Of a stretch of DNA of 64,000 bases, positions 25,684-35,616 are shown piece after piece. Position 1 is the first letter of the stretch. Each line of letters opens with the position of its first letter. Both the position numbers and the translations under genes were made by a program. The stretch spans positions 62,001-126,000 of the forward strand of contig CAVPVY010000005.1 in assembly GCA_963709355.1 (NCBI GenBank), given 5' to 3'. Under the pieces are notes generated by a model. It saw only the letters and a program-made list of their open reading frames with translations. It made no database searches and was not told where the DNA came from. Source of the stretch: PLOWO2-12-38-17 sp963709355 (GTDB taxonomy: Bacteria > Planctomycetota > Brocadiia > Brocadiales > Brocadiaceae).

Positions 25684-27150
25684 ATGCAAGTTGCACTCAT
25701 TAATCCCTATTTTGGCGAAGGGTCTAATTGGGAGACAAGTGGCGCCGTTCATAGCCCTCCATTGAATCTGGGCTTTATAGCTACTTACTTGCGAGATCAC
25801 GGTGGAATAAAGTGTCAGGTGTACGATCCCTTTCCCCAGGGAATGGGCATCGAAGATATCCTGAAGGCTGTGACAGATTATAACGTCATAGGTCTTGCAT
25901 GTTACACCGATACACGCCACTATTGTTTTAACTTTGCAAAGAGACTAAAGGAACGCTATCCCGGTAAATTCCTTGTCGTAGGAGGTCCGCACTGTTTCTC
26001 CCTGGACCAACTGATCTTGAAGCATTATCCATTCGTGGATGCGGTTATCAGGGGAGAGGGTGAGCAATCATTGCTTGGGTTGGTACAGGGAGCAGATCTG
26101 GCAACAATTGATGGACTTACCTGGCGCAAAGGGGAACACATTGTCCAAAACCCAAAACGACCATTGTTAGCAGATATTGACTCACTTTATGTAGATTATG
26201 ATCTTTTACCTGACATGTCATATTACGGTGGTGACAATGAGGCACCAGAAAGACTTCGCAATCTACGGCAGGTGTATTTTATCTCTTCGCGAGGGTGTCC
26301 GTTTCAATGTATTTACTGCGCAAATGACCACTGGGAACGGAGCTGGCGTCCAATGAGTCCTGAAGTGGTCGTTAATCACATGGAACGTATCATAAAAAAA
26401 TATAATGTCGAATATTTTCGGTTTTACGATGATCTTTTTACAGTGAATAAAAAGTGGGTGATGCAGTTTTGTGATCTCCTTGAAGAAAAATCACTGAAAA
26501 TTAAGTTCCGGGTTTTAATTCGAGGTGATACCAAGCCAGAGGTGATTCGAAGATTATGTCAGGTTGGGCTGGTAGCGGTGGGTCTGGGAGTTGAATCTGG
26601 GTCAGATCGCATGCTAAAAGCGATTGCGAAGGGTATTACTTCAAAACAACTCATTGAAACCATGACTGAGTGTAAAAGATTAGGCTTGTGGTTGGTCGGT
26701 TCTTTTATCCTTTCACTTCCTGATGAGACTTCGGAGGACTTTAAAGCAAGCAAGAAATTGATGGCTTATCCGGATGTTTTTCAGTCCCCGATCATGACCA
26801 TTTTCCCTGGTACACCCCTTTACAATCAACTGAAAAGCAACGGCGAGATTGACGACGAAATCTGGTTTGATACTGCGCAACAAGGTCGGATCTTATATTG
26901 TAAAGAAAATTTCCCCTCGGCACGCTATTCAAGAGAGGAGCTAGATAAATTACAACTTTATATTCATAATTATAAGAACTTAATATCGCCCGTAGCTCTC
27001 ATTCGTCTTTATGGGCCTGTAAGAGGTAGTATAAATCTTGTTAAATCAGCTATGGATTTTTTAGCTCAGGGCAGGGTCTCGAAGATAATTGAGCAAAATC
27101 CTCATGTAAAGAAAAAAATATTGAATTTTTTGCGTTTAAAGAAAGTATGA
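25684..27150 (+). CDS. B12-binding-type radical SAM protein (second of a tandem pair)
   Basis: 488 residues with the same order as its neighbour: N-terminal cobalamin-like domain (VALINPYFGEG, VVGGPHCFS) and radical SAM cluster C205-x3-C209-x2-C212 in GCPFQCIYC. GVESGSDRMLKAIAKG follows. It begins 21 bp after the preceding gene and 11 bp before the next, so all are cotranscribed. Substrate unknown. Divergence from its twin suggests a second position or substrate rather than redundancy. Confidence 0.85.
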   Translation: MQVALINPYFGEGSNWETSGAVHSPPLNLGFIATYLRDHGGIKCQVYDPFPQGMGIEDILKAVTDYNVIGLACYTDTRHYCFNFAKRLKERYPGKFLVVGGPHCFSLDQLILKHYPFVDAVIRGEGEQSLLGLVQGADLATIDGLTWRKGEHIVQNPKRPLLADIDSLYVDYDLLPDMSYYGGDNEAPERLRNLRQVYFISSRGCPFQCIYCANDHWERSWRPMSPEVVVNHMERIIKKYNVEYFRFYDDLFTVNKKWVMQFCDLLEEKSLKIKFRVLIRGDTKPEVIRRLCQVGLVAVGLGVESGSDRMLKAIAKGITSKQLIETMTECKRLGLWLVGSFILSLPDETSEDFKASKKLMAYPDVFQSPIMTIFPGTPLYNQLKSNGEIDDEIWFDTAQQGRILYCKENFPSARYSREELDKLQLYIHNYKNLISPVALIRLYGPVRGSINLVKSAMDFLAQGRVSKIIEQNPHVKKKILNFLRLKKV

Positions 27151-27161
27151 GTTAATAGAAT

Positions 27162-28289
27162 ATGCCTTCATTACAAAAATTTAAAAGAATATTCCGGGAA
27201 CAGGGATTTAAGGGTGTATATAATAAATTATGGTATATTCTGACTTACGGGAAAGAGACTCCCCGCAAGCTGATTTTAAAAACACTCTTTCCCTATTTAC
27301 TCCATCTTCCGAGATTAATAGAGGTGGAAACGACCACTCGCTGTCATCTGAAATGTGTGATGTGTGAACATACGTATTGGAACGAAGTTGGGAGGGATAT
27401 GACCTATGACGAATTTGTTTATATTATTGGGCAATTTCCTAACCTGAAGTGGGTAGGCATGACGGGAATTGGAACCAGTTTTCTGAATAGAGATTTCTTA
27501 CGGATGATAGAATATGTTAAATCTAAAAAAATAGATGTTGAGATATATGATGCCTTTCATCTCTTAACAAAGGACAGAGCAAAAGAGCTGGTGCGACTGA
27601 AGGTAGATAAGATCATTGCCTCTATTGATGCCGCAACAGCAGCAACCTATGAAAAAATTCGCATCGGTTCAGATTTTAAACAGGTTAAACAAAATCTTTC
27701 CGATTTTTTTGATATCCGTCGGGAGGCTGGACAAATTTACCCGCAGGTTGTGTTTCATTACATCATCTCCAACTACAATTTATATGAAACGGAAAAGTTT
27801 ATTGAACTACTTTACGAAGTTACCCGTGGCAAGGAGTGCCCATCAGTTTTCTTTACGAGCATCCTCCATCAATATAAGGAAATTGAAGGACTCCCCACCG
27901 TTATTCCCGAAGAAATTGTAGAGGCTACCAATCGTAGGGCATTGGAACTGAACGTCCTTGTTGCTTGGAATAAGAATGTTCCCCGGCGAAAGGCGGATGT
28001 TTGCAATTGTACCTATTGGAGTATGCCATTTATTTTCGTGGATGGCACTGTTATACCGTGTTGCGCCGGTAACGAAGGAAATCGTCGTGAATTCCAGCGT
28101 AAATATGCCATGGGAAATATTTTTCAAACTCCTTTTAAGCAAATATGGAAATCACAAAAATATTCCAAGTTTCGTAACCGAGTTCATAATAATGTTGTAC
28201 CCGTTCAGTGCCAGTTTTGTCCTTCGTTCCATGTCTCTAAGTATCACGAGGATACTGAGGAACTAAAACTCTGGGAGAACAAAGAGTGA
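27162..28289 (+). CDS. Radical SAM/SPASM protein
   Basis: 375 residues. The 4Fe-4S cluster site is C61-x3-C65-x2-C68 (RCHLKCVMC) after a roughly 50-residue leader. The C-terminal SPASM-like part has VDGTVIPCCAG, YAMGNIFQTPFKQIW and CQFCPS, binding auxiliary clusters. SPASM enzymes oxidise or crosslink peptides, alcohols or sugars. It overlaps the next gene by 4 bp (GTGA), so translation is coupled. Substrate unknown. Confidence 0.83.
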   Translation: MPSLQKFKRIFREQGFKGVYNKLWYILTYGKETPRKLILKTLFPYLLHLPRLIEVETTTRCHLKCVMCEHTYWNEVGRDMTYDEFVYIIGQFPNLKWVGMTGIGTSFLNRDFLRMIEYVKSKKIDVEIYDAFHLLTKDRAKELVRLKVDKIIASIDAATAATYEKIRIGSDFKQVKQNLSDFFDIRREAGQIYPQVVFHYIISNYNLYETEKFIELLYEVTRGKECPSVFFTSILHQYKEIEGLPTVIPEEIVEATNRRALELNVLVAWNKNVPRRKADVCNCTYWSMPFIFVDGTVIPCCAGNEGNRREFQRKYAMGNIFQTPFKQIWKSQKYSKFRNRVHNNVVPVQCQFCPSFHVSKYHEDTEELKLWENKE

Positions 28290-29479
28290 TTTTTATTAAT
28301 CCCGATAGCCGTACAAACAAAGACATACCTAATCTTGCTGTTGCTTATGCTGCCACATTGTTCCGAAGCAGGGTGCTTGATCTTAATACAATGCCTGACC
28401 CAGACAACCGCTTTTACGATGAAAAGGAAAACGACTATGTTTTGTCAGTCCAGTCAAGGAACTACGGCCATGCACAGAAGATAAAGGAAGAGATTATCTC
28501 AAAACACCCGGGTGCTGGCGTTCGGACCCTCAAGGGTATTTTGGATATACAGTGCTGTTACCCGTTTGTTACTTTTGATGAAACCTTGAATATTAATACC
28601 CCTTTTTCAGATAATCTTCCTTTTCCTGACTATTCATTGTTTGATTCGTTTAAGATTTTTTTGGCAAAATGGCAATCAGGTGACTGGTATTATCCTCTCA
28701 TGACAAGTATTGGCTGTCCGTTTGGATGTACATACTGTATGAGCCACAGTAGACTTTACCGAACCAGATCGGTTGATAATTGTATTAATGAGTTGCAACA
28801 AGCTCAAACCAAATGGGGCATCCTAAAATTTTGCATTATGGATGACTGTTTTAATCTCAAAAAATCGCGTATTTTAGAATTTGCTGCAAAAGCCAAACCC
28901 TTAGGTCTTGAATGGATTTGCTCAAACGGCCTTCGTGCAGATTTATTCGATGAAGAAATTGCAGATGCGATAAGGACTTCTGGGTGCCGGCATCTTAGTT
29001 TTGGTGTCGAATCAGCCTCTGATAGAATTTTGGAAATGGTACAGAAAGGAGAAACTATTGCACAGATCGAGAAGGCTGTTTCAATTGCCAAGCCACGGTT
29101 TGATTCTGTAAATGGGTTTTTTATTTTCGGTTTACCGGGAACTACAATGAAGGATGATATCGAGAGCTTGTGCTTTGTTCTTAAACATGGGATTAATGCT
29201 CATCTTAGCGTGTACGTTCCGTTCGATAAAGGCATACAAATAGATGCAATTTTTAACAAAGCCTCTTCAGAGACACCTATTGATAACCATTCGTTTTCAC
29301 AACCTGACCGGATGTTACGTTGGGCCGAGTGGATTGGGATTAAGGAATCATCACTTCCGGTAATTTTCAAGTATATGTGCAGATTAATCTTTCTTGCTAA
29401 ATACAGACCCGGTCTTCTTCCAAAACAGTTTCTTAATATTATGAAAATTGTCTATGCCAAAAGTTTATCATCTAACTGA
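28286..29479 (+). CDS. Radical SAM protein with a reduced N-terminal domain
   Basis: 397 residues, GTG start overlapping the previous stop. Cluster site C144-x3-C148-x2-C151 (GCPFGCTYC), then GVESASDRILEMVQKG and FIFGLPGTTMKDDIES. This is the HpnR/B12 type, but the N-terminal 130 residues are short and lack the GGPH strand, so cobalamin binding is doubtful. Its 3' end overlaps the glycosyltransferase gene by 26 bp counted from the likely ATG. Function unknown. Confidence 0.8.
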   Translation: MIFINPDSRTNKDIPNLAVAYAATLFRSRVLDLNTMPDPDNRFYDEKENDYVLSVQSRNYGHAQKIKEEIISKHPGAGVRTLKGILDIQCCYPFVTFDETLNINTPFSDNLPFPDYSLFDSFKIFLAKWQSGDWYYPLMTSIGCPFGCTYCMSHSRLYRTRSVDNCINELQQAQTKWGILKFCIMDDCFNLKKSRILEFAAKAKPLGLEWICSNGLRADLFDEEIADAIRTSGCRHLSFGVESASDRILEMVQKGETIAQIEKAVSIAKPRFDSVNGFFIFGLPGTTMKDDIESLCFVLKHGINAHLSVYVPFDKGIQIDAIFNKASSETPIDNHSFSQPDRMLRWAEWIGIKESSLPVIFKYMCRLIFLAKYRPGLLPKQFLNIMKIVYAKSLSSN

Positions 29480-30722
29480 TACCCTCCCTTATAGCCATTC
29501 TGTATGGGGTGGAGCCGAACAACTTACGGCAAAATATATTTCTGCACTTCGGAAACGTACACCAGGGAGACATTTTATAATTTGTCTTTTCCCTTCAACG
29601 CCAGAAATTTACCAGGATGCGTATTTTATCAGAAGCGCCTCATCGATAATGAAAGTTGGGCAGATGCTTGCTGACCTTATCCACTTTGATCCAATTTCAT
29701 GTCTGGAATTATGTAAATTGTTTTCTCAACTTCCAACAAATTCTATTATACATATCCACAATTGTAAATATCTTTTCTTTCCTGCAATATTTGCCAATTA
29801 TTTAACCCGAATACGCATAGTTATGTCTATTTATGATTACTGGATAATGTGTCCAAAAGTTTCGCTTGATAGATCAGGAGAGTTTTGTATCTCCATGGAA
29901 GGAGTCATTTGTGCGGATTGCTATGGTAGGCAGGAGAATCAATTGAAACAAACCTACCATTACTGGAGAAGAAGGTTTCTTAATGCCTCTCTCAGACAAA
30001 TTTCTATGTTTCACGTGCTTTCACGCTCATCCGGAAACATCCTTCAAAAAAGTGGGATATCAGAATGCAAGATCAGGATTTTTCCCCAAATTGTTGAATA
30101 TGAACAAATTGATGCTATTCCGCCTTTTAAAAATTCTTTTCCTACAATATTATTTTCAGGTTGGATGGACCCAAAAAAGGGACTGCATATTGCAATCGAA
30201 GCCTTTGGAAAGATTGCTTCATCTCATCCAACCGCCCGTCTTATTATTGCAAAATTAAACGACAATGAATCCTATGAAGCTCAGATTAGATACAGGATCA
30301 ACGCCCTTGGTTTACAAGAACGTGTATTGTTTTTTGATCGACTGAAACGAAATGAATTTATTGCTTTTCTGAAAGGTTGTGATTGTTTGATTATTCCTGA
30401 ACAATGGGAAAATATGTCGCCAGTAATATTGTGTGAAGCCATGTATGCAGCTAAGCCGGTTATCGCTTCAAAAGTAGGGGGAATTCCGGAATTCATTTCA
30501 GATGGTTATTCCGGCTTACTCGTAGAACGAAATGATGTCAGTGGTTTTGCACATGCAATAGACAGTTTACTTTCTTCTGAAAGAAAACGACTGATAATTG
30601 GGGCTCATGCTCGGAAAGAGGCAGAAGTTGTTTTTGATGAAAACAGGATACTTGATGGTCTTGACGAAGTTTATCGAAAGGTCTTACATGGGAAAAGCGG
30701 GTCTCTGCATGGATCCTTCTAA
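29454..30722 (+). CDS. Glycosyltransferase family 4
   Basis: About 422 residues from the ATG at 29454 (the frame extends to a TTG at 29448, two codons earlier). N-terminal glycine loop SVWGGAEQLTAKY; C-terminal GT-B domain with LFSGWMDPKKGLHIAIEAF near 240 and the sugar-nucleotide site ENMSPVILCEAMYAAKPVIASKVGGIPE near 325-352, including the E-x7-E-like pair. A retaining cytoplasmic transferase using a nucleotide sugar; donor and acceptor cannot be told. It overlaps the genes on both sides. Confidence 0.86.
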   Translation: MPKVYHLTDTLPYSHSVWGGAEQLTAKYISALRKRTPGRHFIICLFPSTPEIYQDAYFIRSASSIMKVGQMLADLIHFDPISCLELCKLFSQLPTNSIIHIHNCKYLFFPAIFANYLTRIRIVMSIYDYWIMCPKVSLDRSGEFCISMEGVICADCYGRQENQLKQTYHYWRRRFLNASLRQISMFHVLSRSSGNILQKSGISECKIRIFPQIVEYEQIDAIPPFKNSFPTILFSGWMDPKKGLHIAIEAFGKIASSHPTARLIIAKLNDNESYEAQIRYRINALGLQERVLFFDRLKRNEFIAFLKGCDCLIIPEQWENMSPVILCEAMYAAKPVIASKVGGIPEFISDGYSGLLVERNDVSGFAHAIDSLLSSERKRLIIGAHARKEAEVVFDENRILDGLDEVYRKVLHGKSGSLHGSF

Positions 30723-31437
30723 AACAAGCTGTGTCATCCTTTGTGGGGGAAAGGGGAGCAGGGCTTATCCTCTGACTCTTGAAAAACAGAAAGCAATGAT
30801 TTCGGTTTGGGGACTGCCAATTCTTCAATACATTATCGATTATTGGTCTGCCTTTGCCGCTCATTTTATTTTTGTCGTAAAATATAAGAAAGAAGAAATT
30901 ATCCAATACGTTTCTTCACTTTCAATTAATGCGTCTTTTGCCGAACCAAATGAGTTGAGAGGTATTGCAAACGGCCTTCTTTGTGCCGAAAAGCTGGTTC
31001 GCGACCAATTTATTGTAGTTCTGGGCGATTGCCTTTGCAAAGGAAGTTTTAATCTGCCCTCTACCTTCGAAATTGGAGTAGGTGTTTATGAAACAAAGTG
31101 TCTCTATGATATTAAACGCAGTTATTCTGTAGAAATTTCAGAAGGAAAAATCTTTAAAGTTGTGGAGAAACCGAAGTCGCTTCCAAACAATCTTTGTGGG
31201 ATGGGATACTACTTCCTTGATCGCAGTGTGTTTGATTATATCGTCAAGACTCCTCCCTCTTCGCTGAGAAATGAGATTGAGATTACCGATGTGCTTCAGA
31301 AGATGATTGATAACGGGAAGATTTTAAGGCCTTTTGCTTTCAACGGAGATTACCTCAATCTGACTTTTCCGGATGATTATAAACGTGCACTTGAAATACT
31401 TGCTCCTTCTATCAGTATTTATAAGGGAAGTTCTTAA
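30688..31437 (+). CDS. Sugar-phosphate nucleotidyltransferase
   Basis: About 249 residues from the ATG at 30688, preceded by GAAAGG; the open frame extends to 30598 but that part overlaps the GT4 gene and has no homology-like text. Signature VILCGGKGSRAYPLTLEKQKAM near 15-36, VVLGDCL as the metal/nucleotide site, then VVEKPKSLPNN and EITDVLQKMID. This is the RmlA/GalU/GlgC fold, short and without a beta-helix. It activates a sugar-1-phosphate. The usual KPK of the signature is replaced by KQK. Confidence 0.82.
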   Translation: MGKAGLCMDPSKTSCVILCGGKGSRAYPLTLEKQKAMISVWGLPILQYIIDYWSAFAAHFIFVVKYKKEEIIQYVSSLSINASFAEPNELRGIANGLLCAEKLVRDQFIVVLGDCLCKGSFNLPSTFEIGVGVYETKCLYDIKRSYSVEISEGKIFKVVEKPKSLPNNLCGMGYYFLDRSVFDYIVKTPPSSLRNEIEITDVLQKMIDNGKILRPFAFNGDYLNLTFPDDYKRALEILAPSISIYKGSS

Positions 31438-31446
31438 GTAAAAAGT

Positions 31447-32613
31447 ATGAATATAGGCCTGAACGTAATCGGCTTTTTGCCTGGGGGTTTTGGTGGAACG
31501 GAAACCTATTTTAGGAATCTTTTGCATTATCTACAAGGGGTTGATCACGAAAACAATTTTACACTCCTTTGCGAGGTACAAAATATTCGTGAGTTTCCTT
31601 TATTCAATCCATTATTTAAAACAAAGTCTTACAATTTTGCAAAACCATCTCTTAATTGGCTGGTGCGTGGTCTTCTTAGAGCCACTATTAATATTGATAT
31701 ACTGCAGCCAAAGATTACTCGTGCCGGTATTGATGTGATTCATCATCCCTTTACTGTAGTAAATCCGAAAGGGTTGAAAATTCCTTCGGTATTAACTTTT
31801 CATGATATGCAGGAGGAGTTTTACCCGCATTTTTTTGCCGCCTCAGAATTGCGGAGAAGAAAGGTAACTTACAAAGCCTCAGTAACAGAGGCTACAAGGA
31901 TTATTGCCATATCTGAATATACCAAGCAATGCCTTGTAGAAATATATGGTATAAATAATGAAAAAATCGATGTTATTTATGAAGGATGCGGTCCTGAGTT
32001 TCGTATCCTTAATAACACTGAAGGTGCCGAAAAGATAAAATCAAAGTACGATTTAAAAAAGCCTTTTTTGTACTATCCGGCTACTACGTGGCCCCATAAG
32101 AACCACAAAACTTTATTGTCAGCACTGAAGCGAATGAAGGAGCGATATCATTTTGATGGTAAACTGGTTCTTACCAGTATTGTTGGTCAACCAGGCAGTG
32201 AAATACTAAAGGAAATAGAGCGACTTGGACTGGGTGATATGGTAAATGTCCTGGGACATATTCCTTATGCCGAACTTCCCTATCTTTACAACCTTGCCCA
32301 GCTGTTGGTTTTCCCTTCACTTTTTGAGGGTTTTGGTATTCCACTGGTGGAAGCTATGGCTTGCGGTTGCCCAGTAGTATGCTCGAATGTAACCTCAATT
32401 CCTGAGGTTGTAGGAGATGCGGCAGTGTTGTTTAATCCTGCCTCACCAGAAGAAATGGCAGAGATGATCTGGTCAGTATGGAATGACGGTGAACGAAGGC
32501 AAAAGATGCGGTTGATGGGCCTTGATCGGGTCAAGCTTTTCAATTGGGAATATGCTGCAAAACAAACATTGGATGTTTATAAAAAGGCTGTCAAGTTTTT
32601 AGTTAAAAAATAA
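31447..32613 (+). CDS. Glycosyltransferase family 4
   Basis: 388 residues, GT-B fold: glycine loop GFLPGGFGGTETYFRNLL near 9-26, LYYPATTWPHKNHKTLLSAL near 213 and donor site PSLFEGFGIPLVEAMACGCPVV near 295-316 with the EGFG...E pair. Typical mannosyl/glucosyl-type transferase of O-antigen or EPS assembly. It starts 9 bp after the nucleotidyltransferase gene. Confidence 0.88.
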   Translation: MNIGLNVIGFLPGGFGGTETYFRNLLHYLQGVDHENNFTLLCEVQNIREFPLFNPLFKTKSYNFAKPSLNWLVRGLLRATINIDILQPKITRAGIDVIHHPFTVVNPKGLKIPSVLTFHDMQEEFYPHFFAASELRRRKVTYKASVTEATRIIAISEYTKQCLVEIYGINNEKIDVIYEGCGPEFRILNNTEGAEKIKSKYDLKKPFLYYPATTWPHKNHKTLLSALKRMKERYHFDGKLVLTSIVGQPGSEILKEIERLGLGDMVNVLGHIPYAELPYLYNLAQLLVFPSLFEGFGIPLVEAMACGCPVVCSNVTSIPEVVGDAAVLFNPASPEEMAEMIWSVWNDGERRQKMRLMGLDRVKLFNWEYAAKQTLDVYKKAVKFLVKK

Positions 32614-32724
32614 AAGATAATGAGTTAAAATGATAATTGATGAACAATACTAAGAGATATTATAAAGTATATAGAAAAACATTCTGTATTGACTGTAAGA
32701 ATGTATTGAAATAATCCTATACAT

Positions 32725-33654
32725 ATGTCAAAAGAAAAAGTTTTAATTATTAAGCTTGGTTATTCAGAAACACTAGATGGTGAGATAGGAATGATAACGA
32801 GCCTGGGAGACGTCCTTCGGAGTACCGTTCTGCTACACCTTTACAAAAATGCTCATGTTACCTGGCTGGTGGACGAAAAGGCATTCCCACTACTAAAAGG
32901 TAACCCTTTTATACACAGAATACTTCCCTATGACCTTACCTCTGTCCTGCAATTACAGTCAGAGCGATTTGATACGGTCATTAATCTCGAAAAAGTACCA
33001 GGAGTATGCGCCTTTTCAGATTCCATGAATGCCTGGCGCCGATATGGTTTCCGGTTCGATCCTGAAAATGGTGTTGCTCTTGCCTACGATGGCTCTCAAC
33101 ACGTATTAGAGATTTGTATGTATCAGGAATATAAGAAAAAGACAAAAAAGCATTGGGAAGAAATCTTGTTTGAAATGGTAGGGGCAAAATGGCAAGGTGA
33201 AGGTTGTATCCTGGGATACAAACCGCAATCCAATATTATGTATGACATAGGCTTTAATTACGATGTAGGTAAAAAATGGCCTAACAAGGCATGGCCAATG
33301 GAATATTGGAAGGAACTAGAAGAACTTATTGGCAATAAGTACACGATCTCATGGCAACAAGGATTGAAAGACTTTGAAGAATACTTTGAGTGGATAAATT
33401 CCTGCCGTGTCATTGTTACCAATGATAGTTTAGGTTTACATATAGCTTGTGCATTAAACAAAAAGATAGTTGCGCTTTTCGGTCCTACACTCGCATCTGA
33501 AATCTACATACCAAATGGCATAAAATTATTACCTCAAGTTAATTATAACTGTATACCTTGTTTGAGTCCAAGATGTGTCCAAAGTAAATCGTGTATGAAT
33601 TATATAGAATCCAAAATGGTATATGATGCAATTGAAAGTATTATGCAAGGGTAG
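32725..33654 (+). CDS. Heptosyltransferase-like GT9 glycosyltransferase
   Basis: 309 residues. N-terminus KVLIIKLGYSETL...GDVLRSTVLL and C-terminus VTNDSLGLHIACALNKKIVALFGPT are the two GT9 hallmarks (WaaC/WaaF-like, acting on heptose). The C-terminal part has a cysteine-rich NCIPCLSPRCVQSKSC. Substrate may be ADP-heptose or another sugar. Within the same plus-strand run as the neighbouring transferases. Confidence 0.83.
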   Translation: MSKEKVLIIKLGYSETLDGEIGMITSLGDVLRSTVLLHLYKNAHVTWLVDEKAFPLLKGNPFIHRILPYDLTSVLQLQSERFDTVINLEKVPGVCAFSDSMNAWRRYGFRFDPENGVALAYDGSQHVLEICMYQEYKKKTKKHWEEILFEMVGAKWQGEGCILGYKPQSNIMYDIGFNYDVGKKWPNKAWPMEYWKELEELIGNKYTISWQQGLKDFEEYFEWINSCRVIVTNDSLGLHIACALNKKIVALFGPTLASEIYIPNGIKLLPQVNYNCIPCLSPRCVQSKSCMNYIESKMVYDAIESIMQG

Positions 33655-33696
33655 TCGCATTTTAGTATTGAATTAATAATTTTGTGAAAAGAGAAT

Positions 33697-34764
33697 ATGG
33701 ATAAGTATCGCATAGATAGTCATAAACTTTTATATCATGTCTCCAGGGTAAGAGATTGGTTAGAAGGGGAAAATATTTATCCCATCTATGCTGAAATATC
33801 TCCATCGGGTACTTGTAATCACCGATGTATTTACTGTGCTTTGGATTTTATGGAATATCAATCACGGTTTCTAGATAAAGATGTGCTTAAGGATAGGCTA
33901 TCCGAAATGTCATCACTCGGTTTAAAAAGCATTATGTATGCAGGAGAAGGTGAACCGCTTCTGCACAGAGATATTGGAGAAATAATCAACCACACAAAAA
34001 AAGTAGGTGTTGATGTAGCAATAACAACGAATGGAGTACTGTTAGAAGAAAGTCTTGTTGAAAAAACCCTTGGAAATATTACTTGGATAAAAGTCAGTAT
34101 CAATGGGGCAACGAAAGAAACCTATGCTAAAATTCATAAAACAAATCCTGATAACTTTGACTTGGTAATAGAGAATATGTCTTACGCTGTCGAGTTAAGG
34201 CAAAATAAGGGGTATAAATGTGCCTTGGGTATGCAGCTCATACTTTTACCTGAAAACTGGCATGAGGCAGAGCTTTTAGCTCAATACGCTAAAGATATAG
34301 GTATGGATTATTTGGTTATAAAACCATATTCACAGCATCCGTTAAGCAGAACGACCAAGTATAGAGATATAAAATATGGTGATTATCTTCATTTAGTCGA
34401 CAAGTTAAGCACGTTTAACAATAGTAACTTCAGTGTAATATTCCGGATTAACACAATGAAAAAATGGGATGAAGGGCAACGAAGTTACAGACAGTGCCTT
34501 GCCCTTCCTTTCTGGTCTTATATAGATGCGGGTGGGATGGTGTGGGGATGTAGCGCTTATCTAAGCGACGAACGGTTTGCTTATGGTAATATTTATAAAA
34601 ATACATTTAAGGAAATTTGGGAGAGTGAAAAAAGGCTTAAATCTATTCGCTGGGCAGAAGAAAAACTCGAGACAAACCAGTGTCGGGTGAATTGCAGGAT
34701 GGACGAAATAAATCGATATCTCTGGCAATTAAAGCACCCACCTGAACACGTTAATTTTATCTGA
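33697..34764 (+). CDS. Radical SAM/SPASM protein, left partner of the split transketolase
   Basis: 355 residues with cluster site C40-x3-C44-x2-C47 (CNHRCIYC). The C-terminal SPASM-like half has IDAGGMVWGCSAY, YGNIYKNTFKEIW and CRVNC. It is collinear with the protein at 36186: both have HKL at 9-11, RV..WL.GE.I.PI at 17-30, Cys at 40/44/47, and both end in an H-x-NFI tail. The two lie either side of a split transketolase. It may oxidise, epimerise or rearrange a sugar; substrate unknown. Confidence 0.83.
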   Translation: MDKYRIDSHKLLYHVSRVRDWLEGENIYPIYAEISPSGTCNHRCIYCALDFMEYQSRFLDKDVLKDRLSEMSSLGLKSIMYAGEGEPLLHRDIGEIINHTKKVGVDVAITTNGVLLEESLVEKTLGNITWIKVSINGATKETYAKIHKTNPDNFDLVIENMSYAVELRQNKGYKCALGMQLILLPENWHEAELLAQYAKDIGMDYLVIKPYSQHPLSRTTKYRDIKYGDYLHLVDKLSTFNNSNFSVIFRINTMKKWDEGQRSYRQCLALPFWSYIDAGGMVWGCSAYLSDERFAYGNIYKNTFKEIWESEKRLKSIRWAEEKLETNQCRVNCRMDEINRYLWQLKHPPEHVNFI

Positions 34765-34791
34765 CTTTCTGATGTATTTCAGTAAACAACG

Positions 34792-35616
34792 ATGATGTTC
34801 AATGGTCGATTATGTAAAAAAGCAAATCAAATACGCAAAGACGTAGTAGCGATTGCTATTCAAAATGGAGCCGGGCATATTGCCCCATCGCTTTCATGCG
34901 TTGATATTCTGATTGCGCTTTATTACAGAATAATGAACTTTTCTAGTTGCTCAAAATGGGAAGAAAGAGACCGTCTCATATTTTCTAAAGCGCATGGATG
35001 CTACGGTCTCTATTCAATCCTTGCTGACAAAGGATATATTAAACGTCAGGATTGGGAGAATTTTTATAAAGGAAGTTTTTTGGCTGGATGTTTGGAACGT
35101 TGTGTGGAAAATGGTTTGGAAGCAAGTTGCGGTTCCTTGGGTCATGGATTGCCAATGGCCGTGGGTATTGCCTTTGGGGCAAAATTACAGAATAAAACGT
35201 ACAGGGTTTATTGTATTGTTGGCGATGGTGAAATGCAGGAAGGATCCAATTGGGAAGCAATTCAATTTGCGGTTAAACACAAGCTGTCGAATTTAACAGT
35301 AATCATTGATCACAATACATTACAAGCGATGGATTTTTTGAAAAATGTTTTAACTGGGGAAGAAAGAAGGAATGATTTACAAAAAAAAATGAAGGCCTTT
35401 GGATTTGAAGTAAAAACGTGCAATGGGCATAACATTAAGAGTATCATTTCCATCATTGAAAAATGGATAAAAAACCAGAAGAACCTCTTTGCACCCCAAG
35501 GATTAATAGCGAATACTACGAAGGGATATGGGTTAAAATGTATGGAGAACGTTCCTAAATTCCATTTCCGCATTCCAACGGAAGATGAAATCAAAATGGG
35601 GAACCGTTATGAATGA
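34792..35616 (+). CDS. Transketolase N-terminal subunit (thiamine diphosphate binding)
   Basis: 274 residues: AGHIAPSLSCVDILIALYY near 22-40, SLGHGLPMAVGIAFGAK near 115 and the TPP motif GDGEMQEGSNWEAI...IIDHN near 143-172. This is the split-transketolase alpha part, which with the next gene would form the TPP site and move two-carbon ketol units. Its end overlaps the C-terminal gene (ATGAATGA), implying coupled synthesis. The position between two radical SAM genes in a glycan locus argues for a dedicated sugar pathway rather than the pentose cycle. Confidence 0.86.
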   Translation: MMFNGRLCKKANQIRKDVVAIAIQNGAGHIAPSLSCVDILIALYYRIMNFSSCSKWEERDRLIFSKAHGCYGLYSILADKGYIKRQDWENFYKGSFLAGCLERCVENGLEASCGSLGHGLPMAVGIAFGAKLQNKTYRVYCIVGDGEMQEGSNWEAIQFAVKHKLSNLTVIIDHNTLQAMDFLKNVLTGEERRNDLQKKMKAFGFEVKTCNGHNIKSIISIIEKWIKNQKNLFAPQGLIANTTKGYGLKCMENVPKFHFRIPTEDEIKMGNRYE

